Assembly: GCA_014879345.1 (NCBI GenBank)
Contig: JACSSI010000212.1
Span: 1 to 7,685, forward strand
DNA from: Anaerolineae bacterium
GTDB lineage: Bacteria; Chloroflexota; Anaerolineae; Promineifilales; Promineifilaceae
Direction: 5' to 3'
DNA length: 7,685 nucleotides
Below, piece by piece: positions 1-6,284 of the stretch (position 1 is its first letter; the number at the start of each line of letters is the position of its first letter). The translations under genes were made by a program, and so were the position numbers. Under the pieces are notes generated by a model. That model did not search any database, was not told the origin of the DNA, and saw only the letters and a list, made by a program, of their open reading frames with translations.

Positions 1-134
1 GTAATCCAGGTATTGACGCTCTCGGCGATGATGGCAATAGAAAGCGTCGCCCGGCTGATGGCCCACAGGATTTGCGCCAGCGTATATTGCAGAAAGTAAA
101 TAGCTTCGGCGAGGTAACGACCGGGATCAAGCAT
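1..134 (-). CDS. Start of an unrecognised membrane-associated protein (cut by window edge)
   Basis: Only the first 44 codons are visible; the gene continues past the left edge. The start ATG (134-132) has a good Shine-Dalgarno, AGGAGA at 146-141, six bases upstream, and overlaps the stop of the preceding gene by 8 nt (ATGCTTGA), so the two are probably translationally coupled. The visible residues begin MLDPGRYLAEAIYFLQYTLA and form a mostly hydrophobic or amphipathic helical stretch with few charges, followed by a second helix-like part (ISRATLSIAIIAESV). There is no cleavable signal peptide. Such an N-terminus is compatible with a multi-pass membrane protein; I am reminded of TrbL/VirB6-like type IV secretion channel proteins, but 44 residues cannot settle this and the function should be treated as unknown. 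It is the last visible gene of the minus-strand run. Confidence 0.8.
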   Translation of the reverse strand, partial: MLDPGRYLAEAIYFLQYTLAQILWAISRATLSIAIIAESVNTWI

Positions 135-882
135 GGTCAGTCTCCTGGTCTGATAGTCGATTAGCCTTGTCGTCTGCCTGGCGATGTTTCAGCGTCCAGG
201 CTTGTCCTGAGCGATGTCGAAGGAGGTGCAGGCCACCACCAATGAACAAGCCACCGCCGATGAACAGGATCAGGCGCCAGGAACTGCCAGATGTTGTATT
301 GGCCGCAGTATCCTCTAGGGCAGCCGGGTTTGGAGAACGTGTTGCCGTAACGTCAACAGGTTGTTTAGGTTGTGGCGATAATGATGGGGTTGGTGATAGC
401 ACGATGCCACCATGCAGCACATCTCCCACTGGAATGATGGGTGAAGGGATCGCTGCTTCAGGAGCGGCATCGAAGTAGACGCGACCATCACTGTGGAAGA
501 TAAAGTGATAGGTAATGTTTTCATCGCCAACAGTGATGCCCAGACCGCGTAAACCGCCTTCGGCAACTGCCAAAGCTGAGATGTTATCTAACGGCCGTTC
601 AAACAACACCTGATACAGCCCGCGACCCACAGTCCAGATACATTCCCCATTGCCATTGGTCGTGCAGCGCGGAGAAATCGGTTCTTCCTCCGGCAGCCGC
701 TGTAAGATGACAGGTTCGTCGATAACGGCCGTGCCGTCACTGTACCGCAGTTGAATGGTCAACGTCACTTCTGCCTTAGATTGAGCCATCGTCTGTTCTG
801 TCGGTATGAACAGCAGACGCAATAAAAAAATGATTGAAACTGCAATAATTCTTCGTTCCATACCCTTCACCATGTCAATCAT
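127..882 (-). CDS. Exported one-TM surface protein with a Cna-B/Ig-like region, function unknown
   Basis: A 251-residue protein by the start chosen here. Residues 9-34 look like a signal peptide (MERRIIAVSIIFLLRLLF, then a polar end with TMAQS). Residues 36-138 are beta-rich, with the pair C73/C81 in CTTNGNGEC and a glycine-bearing GRGLYQVLFE strand, resembling the Cna-B or Ig-like modules of surface proteins. Residues 160-200 are a Ser/Pro/Thr linker, 203-221 a glycine-rich transmembrane segment holding LFIGGG twice, and 222-251 a basic, then charged, cytoplasmic tail. The topology is therefore an external domain tethered by one C-terminal helix. Starts at 882, 873 and 861 are all possible; 882 was taken because it lies 7 nt after the stop of the small upstream gene and keeps a weak GAG ahead of it. 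The open frame extends to 1017, but that part is coded by the small gene in another frame. The tail contains a dispersed repeat (201-224). Confidence 0.8.
   Translation of the reverse strand: MIDMVKGMERRIIAVSIIFLLRLLFIPTEQTMAQSKAEVTLTIQLRYSDGTAVIDEPVILQRLPEEEPISPRCTTNGNGECIWTVGRGLYQVLFERPLDNISALAVAEGGLRGLGITVGDENITYHFIFHSDGRVYFDAAPEAAIPSPIIPVGDVLHGGIVLSPTPSLSPQPKQPVDVTATRSPNPAALEDTAANTTSGSSWRLILFIGGGLFIGGGLHLLRHRSGQAWTLKHRQADDKANRLSDQETDHA
201..224 (-). repeat. Dispersed repeat copy A inside a coding sequence
   Basis: On the minus strand this reads TCCTTCGACATCGCTCAGGA followed by CAAG, a form of the widely scattered CCTTCGAC...GCTCAGG element of environmental bacterial genomes. It is translated in frame as LRHRSGQ in the cytoplasmic tail of the tethered surface protein. 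The ends TCCT/AGGA are inverted. Copy B is at 4428-4446. Confidence 0.65.
233..268 (-). repeat. Tandem 18-bp duplication in a transmembrane segment
   Basis: Two adjacent 18-nt units (233-250 and 251-268) differ at three positions and both encode Leu-Phe-Ile-Gly-Gly-Gly. They make up most of the single C-terminal membrane helix of the tethered surface protein. Confidence 0.7.
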
Positions 883-889
883 GAACCGC

Positions 890-1036
890 TCAATACGGTT
901 CGTTTTCTCGTCCACGATGCTGCCCATTCCAGGTTTTAGCCGTTTTGGATCGATGACGCTTTTTGGGTCGAGAACCCGGGCCAAACAGGATGTAAAGGAC
1001 AATGAGCAACGAAACAAGAATGATGATTTCCAACAT
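890..1036 (-). CDS. Small single-span membrane protein, 48 aa
   Basis: A short reading frame between the M23 peptidase gene and the tethered surface protein. It starts at ATG 1036-1034, with an in-frame TAA just upstream, and stops with TGA at 892-890. The product opens MLEIIILVSLLIVLYILFG, a clean hydrophobic helix of about 17 residues, followed by a strongly basic tail (residues 22-42, with RPKKRHR), which predicts an N-out/C-in bitopic protein. It begins 24 nt after the upstream stop and ends 7 nt before the downstream start, so it fills the gap as an operon member would. The ribosome binding site is poor: GAGG sits about 14 nt from the ATG. Without this gene there would be a hole of about 180 nt in an otherwise tight operon. 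No family is recognised. It could instead be an accident of frame, but the membrane helix plus positive-inside tail argues for a real gene. Confidence 0.65.
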   Translation of the reverse strand: MLEIIILVSLLIVLYILFGPGSRPKKRHRSKTAKTWNGQHRGRENEPY

Positions 1037-1060
1037 TGTTTAAAAATTCGCCTCGTCTAT

Positions 1061-2455
1061 TTAGGGATTTGGTCCTGGGCCAGCCCACAATGCCGGGTCT
1101 ACTAAGTTGCTATTTTGATAGACGATCCAATGCAGATGATTGCCTGTGCTGCATCCCGTTGATCCCATTTCGGCCACGTTCTGCCCGGCGGTCACATTGC
1201 CGGATGTCACCAGGAAGCCGCTTAAGTGACCAAAATAATGGAGTGTGCCACCGCCGCTGACGCGCTGATAGTTGCCCAGGCCTTCGTGGGGCGGCTGCGA
1301 GCCAGGGATGTCGGAGCAATCTGGGCCGGTACTGTTTGGCCCGGCGTAAACAAGCGTGCCTTCAACTGGCGACCAGACGAGTGTGCCCTGGGCATTGGCG
1401 ATATCGACACCGTTATGAAACCACGGCCGTTCTGCCGGACAACCGAAACCAGCGCCGTCAATACCGGTATACAGCTCGTGACAGCCAAAACCACGGGTCA
1501 CAAAACCGGTAGTCGGCCATAAGCCATCGCCATGACCGGGATCACCGCCACCGCCAGACTGCGTGCCCCCCTCATCAAGCACAATGGGTGTGGGGGGCGG
1601 CGGCTGAAAGGCATCGGTAAACGGTCCCAAAGGATCATCTTCCAGGAAAAACCAGACGGGCAGACCGCCTTCCACCGGCCGATTCCAGTCCGTGATAAGA
1701 CCCAGTTCGCCGACATCGCCATGAGGGGTGACAAAACCGAGGACGAAATCTCGCTCGCCGTCTGGGGGGATGGGATCTAACTGCTGTGTCTCGTAGGCGG
1801 GCAGGCTGCGGGCAATGAGGGGTTCGTTTTGCGGCACCCAGCGTCCGGTAAACAGCATCTCGCCTTGCTGGACATGACGAATGAAAAACACGTCAGAGAC
1901 AGGCACAACAGCCTCTACGCTGGTGTAGTTGATGACATGGATGGTGATAAAGTGATAGGTGGCTTCATCGTTATTGGGACTGGCCTGCGTCTCATGGCCG
2001 GTGATACGAAAGACCAGGCCATTTGGGCCGCCAACATACACGTCACTGTTCATATAGAAGGTACCCACGCGATAATAGGGCGTTTCCAATGGCTCCGGCG
2101 TGGTGTAACCAATCATGGGCAAACCAGGGGTGGTCGTCACCGGCGCCTCCGGTGTTTCGGTAATAAAAAAGGGCGTCGTCGTCACCCAGTATGGCGTAGG
2201 CGTACTCAGAAACATCGGCGTTACGGTCGTCCATTCGGGCGTTGTGGTGATGATGTTGGGCACAGACGTGTCCGCATAGACCGGCGTCGAAGTACCCAGA
2301 AAAACCGTCACGGTGGGCACCGGTGTGTCCGTTTCCGCCGCCCAATAGCTGGGGCCAGTCAAAGCCGCCGGGTTTTCAATGATGCCGATGACGCCACAAC
2401 CCAAACCGGATAAAACCAGCAAACTAATAGAGATGACTAACGGCCGTTGTTTCAT
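1061..2455 (-). CDS. M23 (LytM-type) zinc metallopeptidase lipoprotein
   Basis: A 464-residue exported peptidase. Residues 1-20 are a signal sequence ending in a lipobox-like LSGLGC (C20), although positions -3 and -2 are not ideal. Residues 41-125 are a Thr/Pro linker with spaced TPEW, TPMF, TPYW and TPFF units. Residues 126-280 form a beta-rich domain resembling the Ig-like DUF4352 fold. A Gly-rich hinge (295-312) leads to the C-terminal M23 domain (about 313-458). The zinc ligands are H347 and D351 (HNGVD) and H442 (HLHW), and the other active-site histidines are H410 (YFGHLS) and H440, so the enzyme looks catalytically complete. Members cleave peptide cross-links in peptidoglycan. Cysteines 325, 339, 380 and 435 in the catalytic part may form disulfides outside the membrane. 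The ATG overlaps the preceding stop by 4 nt (ATGA), and GAGGG lies six bases upstream. In this operon it would open or remodel the wall for its partners. Confidence 0.93.
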   Translation of the reverse strand: MKQRPLVISISLLVLSGLGCGVIGIIENPAALTGPSYWAAETDTPVPTVTVFLGTSTPVYADTSVPNIITTTPEWTTVTPMFLSTPTPYWVTTTPFFITETPEAPVTTTPGLPMIGYTTPEPLETPYYRVGTFYMNSDVYVGGPNGLVFRITGHETQASPNNDEATYHFITIHVINYTSVEAVVPVSDVFFIRHVQQGEMLFTGRWVPQNEPLIARSLPAYETQQLDPIPPDGERDFVLGFVTPHGDVGELGLITDWNRPVEGGLPVWFFLEDDPLGPFTDAFQPPPPTPIVLDEGGTQSGGGGDPGHGDGLWPTTGFVTRGFGCHELYTGIDGAGFGCPAERPWFHNGVDIANAQGTLVWSPVEGTLVYAGPNSTGPDCSDIPGSQPPHEGLGNYQRVSGGGTLHYFGHLSGFLVTSGNVTAGQNVAEMGSTGCSTGNHLHWIVYQNSNLVDPALWAGPGPNP

Positions 2456-3849
2456 GGCTGACCCTCGTCATGGCGTAGAAACGGGAGGTAGGTTTGCAAA
2501 CGCACATACAGGTAATGGGTAGACCATACATGCGCCAGCGCCGGGTCGTCAGAACTACTGGCAGCCACAGCCGTACTGGCGATGGTTTCCGGTACCTGGG
2601 CGTTGACAACCGCTTCATAGCTGAAGGTGCGGCGATAATCGTTTGCCCCAGCAAACAGCACAGGTCGTAAATGAAGGGTCGTTCCAGCTGTGGGCGGATA
2701 GCCTTGCGGCGGCTGTGGATCGTTACAACAGGTGGCGTAAGCATAGGTGACACCGCGCACGCCTAATTTGTCTGCGATGCCAATGGTGTAGCCTTGGGCA
2801 ACCATCTGAGCCGGATCGGAGATGTTGTCGTAAATGAAAAAGGCGTGGGCAGTCGGAGGCTGCTCAGCCATACTGCCATCTCCGTTCAACAATACGGCAA
2901 TGGCATGGCGAGCCGTCAGGTCGGGGGCATTGGCGTAAGGCGCATCGTGCCATTGAGCATAGAAAACATCGTGTCCCGCTACCAGACCGCTGATAATGGC
3001 TGCATGGAAACGGCCGTTTGGCGCACTGTTGACGCCGCCCATGGCCACGTCACGCCATAATCCAGCCAGCACAAAGCCCGGCGTGGCTGCATCCGGCAGC
3101 CATTGGTTATGACCGTTGACGCCAACATCATTCCCCACAATCAAGCCGTTTGACGACACCGCGAGTTGACTCAGCACTTCGCCATACAGGTTGGTGCTGT
3201 AACCGTTCACGCCCAGGTTGAAGGTGACAGTCACATCATCACAATCTTCGCCACCCGCAATGAAGTCATCGCACAGGTTGGCCGCGCCAAAATCGGCCAG
3301 GTCAAGGTAGGGCAGTGTGATACTGTTCTCCTCGATGACATACTCCAGGTGTCCAGGTGACAACTCGCCCTGCCAGGCCAGGGTACGGGTAGCCGGATCG
3401 TAAACCAGGTCGTTGGTCGAATCTGGGACGTAGGTTAACTGCGGCGGCAGTGTGTCCGTCAGTCGGTAGGTATGGGTTACGCTTTCGTAGTTGGCCAGAC
3501 TGATTTCATACCTTGCCATCGCCCCTGGATGGAGAAAGGTGGGGGCTGTTTTGCGGATAACGGCGTATGGATTATTGGGGTCGCTGCCCCCACCCTGGAT
3601 CAATTGTGAATGGTCAATTGTGAATTGTGAATTGTGGCTGGGTTCGCTTGCTAATGACATCGGCTGATAGCCAAAGTTACGAATATCAATGACGGGGATG
3701 GTTTCTGTGTAACGTTGACCGATGCCCGTTGCCACCATGTCAGAGAAACCATTTTCATCAGCGGCTGCATCAGACAGCAAAAACAAGGCGGGCAACAGCA
3801 AGCTAATCAGCAAAAAGAAAATGAGCCGATTTGATCGTTGTTTTGTCAT
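2452..3849 (-). CDS. Secreted surface protein with DUF11-like domain
   Basis: A 465-residue protein with an N-terminal signal (basic MTKQRSNR, then a hydrophobic stretch to about residue 25 and a likely cleavage near SDAAADE). Residues 95-170 match the DUF11-type surface repeat in style: HPGAMARYEISLANYES, TYRLTDTLPPQLTYVPDS and a Leu-Ala-Trp strand. Residues 200-375 form a larger beta-rich domain with cysteines 193 and 203 and an adjacent pair at 374-375. It has no catalytic motif that I recognise. The end (YLYVRLQTYLPFLRH) resembles the Y-L-P-hydrophobic tails common on Chloroflexota surface proteins. The start is ATG 3849-3847, with GGAG seven bases upstream; an alternative ATG at 3873 overlaps the previous stop (TAATG) but would put charged residues before the signal. 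Residues about 71-85 are coded by a short AT-rich repeat array (3602-3637). A structural or adhesive role outside the cell is likely, but inferred. Confidence 0.88.
   Translation of the reverse strand: MTKQRSNRLIFFLLISLLLPALFLLSDAAADENGFSDMVATGIGQRYTETIPVIDIRNFGYQPMSLASEPSHNSQFTIDHSQLIQGGGSDPNNPYAVIRKTAPTFLHPGAMARYEISLANYESVTHTYRLTDTLPPQLTYVPDSTNDLVYDPATRTLAWQGELSPGHLEYVIEENSITLPYLDLADFGAANLCDDFIAGGEDCDDVTVTFNLGVNGYSTNLYGEVLSQLAVSSNGLIVGNDVGVNGHNQWLPDAATPGFVLAGLWRDVAMGGVNSAPNGRFHAAIISGLVAGHDVFYAQWHDAPYANAPDLTARHAIAVLLNGDGSMAEQPPTAHAFFIYDNISDPAQMVAQGYTIGIADKLGVRGVTYAYATCCNDPQPPQGYPPTAGTTLHLRPVLFAGANDYRRTFSYEAVVNAQVPETIASTAVAASSSDDPALAHVWSTHYLYVRLQTYLPFLRHDEGQP
3602..3637 (-). repeat. AATTGTG micro-repeat array inside a coding sequence
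   Basis: AATTGTG occurs at 3602, 3616, 3623 and 3630, the last three in a strict 7-nt period. The array is much more AT-rich than its gene. On the coding strand it reads as repeated CACAATT and is translated as SHNSQFTIDHSQLIQ (about residues 71-85) between the signal peptide and the DUF11-like domain, with the frame kept. Confidence 0.75.
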
Positions 3850-3872
3850 GAGCTTTCTCCGTTCACAATCCA

Positions 3873-5912
3873 TTAGCGCAGCACGGTATAGGTGGCATAA
3901 ACGTCTTTGTTGGTGACATCGGTTTGCAGACCATCCCAGGTCAAGATGGCTCGATCTGGATTGAAAGGATCGGCAGCAGCCAGCAAGCGATAACTGGGAC
4001 GGACGACGTTGCGCGGCAGCAAGGGTATGCCGGGGGTATCAGTGCAGTCGGCCGTGCCTAACTCGCACTGGGTCTGATACGGTCGTCCAAAGCGCAAAAA
4101 AGTTGTGTCGGGAGGCGGGTCACCAGTTTCATAGATGTAGAAGAAGCTGACCGATGGTGGCTCAGTGACCATCGAGATGATGGGGGTGACATCCGACCGA
4201 ATCGCGCCAGTGGTACCGCCGCTAAGGTCACGATTAGCGGTAACCGCTTCTGGGCCAGTCCAGGCAGAACCGCCGTTGTCTGACCAGGCGGCGTAAACGG
4301 TGTACACGTCACGGCCGTTTGTGGGGGTATAGCCGCTGTCCTGATACCAGGCCGTCCAGCCTTCGGGTACGGTGATGGAATCCTGCAAGATAAAGGAGCC
4401 TTCAAAATCCAGGTTCGTACCGTCGGCCCCTGAGCCTGCCGAAGGGTGAATCGTGACTGCATCCCAAACGGCCGTTCCCAGCACATCAGCATTATTGAGC
4501 GTACCTCGTAAGAAAACGGTAGCGGTGCTGCCCTGAGCAGGAACAGTGACGTTAAATGGGGCGAAGTCGGTTGGCGCGGCGACTGTTGACCAGACCACAT
4601 CAGGACTGTCGGGGTTATCGCCACCAGTGGGATCAATACCGATTCGGAGTGTTAGGTCTGCATCGGCGACCATCTCGGTCGCCGGCGTTTCTACCAATCC
4701 CCAGGCTTCCACTGTAATCGTGCCGTTGGGATCAGGGATGGAGATGGTTTGCCGCAAACCGGCATCGAAGGGCGTGTTTGCGCTGCGCCAGCGGACGGAA
4801 TTCAAGCCCTCGTAAATGTGTTCCGGGTTGGCAATCTGGTTGGGAAATAGGGGGTTGGTCGCTTCATAGATGGGCTGAACGTAGGGTGGAAGAGGTGGTT
4901 CTGGAAACGGCCGTTTCGTCACCCAGGAGGCATAGACCCAGGCTTCTTCTTCACTAACGGCTAGAAAATCCAAACCCACAGGACTGGCACCGAGCTCGTC
5001 GAAGTGACCGGTTAGCTCTTCACCGGCAGGGATGGGAAAGGCTGCCATCTGCTCCCACACGTTGAACCAGGAGAGATAACGGAAGAGACGGATCTCACCG
5101 TTGTAGGGCGCGGCCATGATGATGCCGAACCAATAAGTGCCGGTAGGAATACCCCACAAGACCAGTTCTTTCTCATTGTAGAAGGGCATGACGGCCGGAT
5201 TGGTGCCATAAGCAACGAATTGGGTCAGCCAGGTTTCATTGGAGAGATGCTTGGCTTTGAAAATGCTGCCATCCTGCTCATACAGGACATGCGCCCAGTT
5301 GAGTTCATCAACGACGACTTGTGGGGAACGGCCGTTCGTCACCGGGTGCAGGCCATCTTCTACAATAAGGGGAGCCACATCGGCCGGATGTGTGCCTTGA
5401 TCGGCGGCGCGGTAAAGGATACGGCCGTCCTGCTCATAAGCTAGGTGCAGGCGGTTGGCGCGGCTGAAAGCCAGGGAAACGCTGCTGCCGCTGTCCACCC
5501 GGCGCACCTGGAAATGGTTACCGCCGCGTGACAGAGCCACATAAATATCGCCTTCGCTGATCCAGGCCACAGCCAGCATGTCATCGCCCACGGCCGTGGC
5601 TGCTAAATCCTGATTGGCGCTATCCAAAGAGAGATTGACCACCTCGGTGGTGACAAATTGTTCAGGGAATTCCTCTACCGGTGTTTCCACTGGTATCGGT
5701 GTAGGGCAGTAATCCGCGCCATCTCCACCGTCAGGCGGTGACGGTGGGCTAAACAGGTCTGGGTCTGTTTGCCGGGTAGCGGTAGGGATCATGGCAATGC
5801 CGTCAGCGGTGCAATCTGGCGGGGTTGGTTCACCTGGGCTGGTGCAACCTGTAAACAAAAAGATCATAATCAAGCTAAAGAAAGGCATGACAAGGTATTG
5901 GGTGCGCTTCAT
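3873..5912 (-). CDS. Large lipoprotein with propeller-like repeats and a beta-sandwich module
   Basis: A 679-residue protein. The first 23 residues are a lipoprotein signal ending LFLFTGC (C23), followed by a Pro/Thr/Asp-rich linker to about residue 85. Residues 90-330 hold repeated strand units of the beta-propeller kind: LAVAWISEGDIYVALSR (113), LHLAYEQDGRILYRAAD (155) and AHVLYEQDGSIFKAKHL (207). Residues 365-490 form a beta-sandwich, carbohydrate-binding-like module with RIGIDPTGG at 423-431. Residues 535-610 return to a sialidase/BNR-like section with SDNGGSAW (544-551), an Asp-box variant with Asn in place of the key Asp. No sialidase catalytic set is visible, so binding or scaffolding is more likely than hydrolysis. 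The start at 5912 has GGAGAG five bases upstream; the in-frame ATG at 5939 lacks a suitable site and would spoil the signal. It is the first gene of the run, after a 372-bp regulatory gap. A dispersed repeat codes for residues about 489-495. Confidence 0.88.
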   Translation of the reverse strand: MKRTQYLVMPFFSLIMIFLFTGCTSPGEPTPPDCTADGIAMIPTATRQTDPDLFSPPSPPDGGDGADYCPTPIPVETPVEEFPEQFVTTEVVNLSLDSANQDLAATAVGDDMLAVAWISEGDIYVALSRGGNHFQVRRVDSGSSVSLAFSRANRLHLAYEQDGRILYRAADQGTHPADVAPLIVEDGLHPVTNGRSPQVVVDELNWAHVLYEQDGSIFKAKHLSNETWLTQFVAYGTNPAVMPFYNEKELVLWGIPTGTYWFGIIMAAPYNGEIRLFRYLSWFNVWEQMAAFPIPAGEELTGHFDELGASPVGLDFLAVSEEEAWVYASWVTKRPFPEPPLPPYVQPIYEATNPLFPNQIANPEHIYEGLNSVRWRSANTPFDAGLRQTISIPDPNGTITVEAWGLVETPATEMVADADLTLRIGIDPTGGDNPDSPDVVWSTVAAPTDFAPFNVTVPAQGSTATVFLRGTLNNADVLGTAVWDAVTIHPSAGSGADGTNLDFEGSFILQDSITVPEGWTAWYQDSGYTPTNGRDVYTVYAAWSDNGGSAWTGPEAVTANRDLSGGTTGAIRSDVTPIISMVTEPPSVSFFYIYETGDPPPDTTFLRFGRPYQTQCELGTADCTDTPGIPLLPRNVVRPSYRLLAAADPFNPDRAILTWDGLQTDVTNKDVYATYTVLR
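4428..4446 (-). repeat. Dispersed repeat copy B inside a coding sequence
   Basis: On the minus strand this is CCCTTCGGCAGGCTCAGGG, sharing CCTTCG and GCTCAGG with copy A at 201-224. It is translated in frame as part of HPSAGSGAD, at the end of the beta-sandwich module of the large lipoprotein, that is at a domain boundary. Confidence 0.65.
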
Positions 5913-6173
5913 ATAATCTCTCCGGACTGTTATTTCCATTTCCTAAACAGGCGGCAGCAAGCAGGCAGAGGGCAACCACCCGCCCAGGGCATAGATAACA
6001 ACAAATTAGATTGAGCTATAGAGTCTGGGATTTAGAGTTTATGGATACAGCAACGGTTGCTATTGACGTTCATTAAGCCCAGATGCTTATCGTAACTGTG
6101 TGGCTGCTTATTTTGGAGAACAGTGCCTAGATGCCACATGTCATAATCTTACGCATCTTTTCATTTCGCTCCA

Positions 6174-6189
6174 GAGTATATTTATACTC
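6174..6189. promoter_or_regulatory. Operator-like palindrome 1
   Basis: A perfect 16-bp dyad, GAGTATA-TT-TATACTC, with two central bases. Its inner 12 bp, GTATA-WW-TATAC, are shared with the second site, and the centres (6181.5 and 6202.5) are 21 bp apart, two helical turns. This is the layout expected for a pair of dimeric repressor or activator sites on one DNA face. It is about 262 bp upstream of the lipoprotein start. No T-run follows on either strand, so a terminator is unlikely. Confidence 0.6.
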
Positions 6190-6194
6190 AGTTT

Positions 6195-6210
6195 CGGTAT
6201 AAATATACCG
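6195..6210. promoter_or_regulatory. Operator-like palindrome 2
   Basis: A perfect 16-bp dyad, CGGTATA-AA-TATACCG, of the same arm length and spacer as palindrome 1 and separated from it by five bases. Its right arm TATACCG recurs once at 7060-7066, upstream of the response regulator and next to the small RNA promoter, which could mean a shared regulator. The protein that binds it is unknown; the neighbouring LuxR-type regulator is an obvious candidate but unproven. Confidence 0.6.
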
Positions 6211-6284
6211 ATTACTTATCATACATGGGGACACATTACCAATTGTCACCACAATGACCCAGAGGAAGAACTCGGACAAATCAA

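Larger units (their letters stand above)
590..5597. repeat. Highly iterated palindrome ACGGCCGT, 11 copies
   Basis: Exact copies start at 591, 725, 1423, 2440, 3010, 4311, 4468, 4907, 5328, 5421 and 5590. About 0.1 copy would be expected by chance in a window of this size at even base composition. Several extend to AACGGCCGTT. All lie in coding sequence, and they are read in all three frames: as Arg-Pro at 591, 1423, 2440 and 4907; as Thr-Ala-Val at 725, 4468 and 5590; and as (Asn/Asp)-Gly-Arg at 3010, 4311, 5328 and 5421. The word is therefore kept at DNA level rather than for a peptide. None occurs from 5598 to 7685. Confidence 0.9.
5913..6284. other. Intergenic region between response regulator and lipoprotein operon
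   Basis: A 372-bp gap between the stop of the response regulator and the start of the operon on the same strand. It contains two dyad symmetric sites (6174-6210) described separately, a more AT-rich central part (about 6001-6230) and a GC-rich stretch (5941-5995) just before the operon. No tRNA, terminator hairpin with a T-run, or convincing TTGACA/TATAAT pair was found on the minus strand, so the operon promoter remains unplaced. A 20-codon Cys-rich reading frame at 5930-5992 (minus) has no ribosome binding site and is not called. Confidence 0.6.

Noticed and set aside
1226..1522. Plus-strand frame of 98 codons opposite the peptidase domain
   Set aside because: It lies antisense to the catalytic M23 domain and has no recognisable fold or start signal.
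1829..2413. Open plus-strand frame of 194 codons opposite the M23 gene
   Set aside because: It is Arg/His-rich, antisense to the signal, linker and middle domain of a convincing gene, has no ribosome binding site and shows no domain; a by-product of the opposite strand's codon bias.
4058..4636. Alternative minus-strand frame of 192 codons inside the large lipoprotein gene
   Set aside because: It is wholly within the lipoprotein reading frame, which has a signal peptide, domain structure and operon spacing; the alternative has none.
590..5597. Treating the ACGGCCGT copies as a CRISPR array or transcription factor sites
   Set aside because: Spacing is irregular (93 to 1301 bp between starts), there are no uniform spacers, and all copies lie inside genes rather than at promoters.
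5930..5992. 20-codon Cys-rich frame before the lipoprotein start (minus strand)
   Set aside because: It has three Cys but no Shine-Dalgarno, overlaps the lipoprotein leader and shows no membrane or signal character.
6174..6210. Reading the paired palindromes as a transcription terminator
   Set aside because: The stems are AT-rich and short and no T-run follows on either strand.
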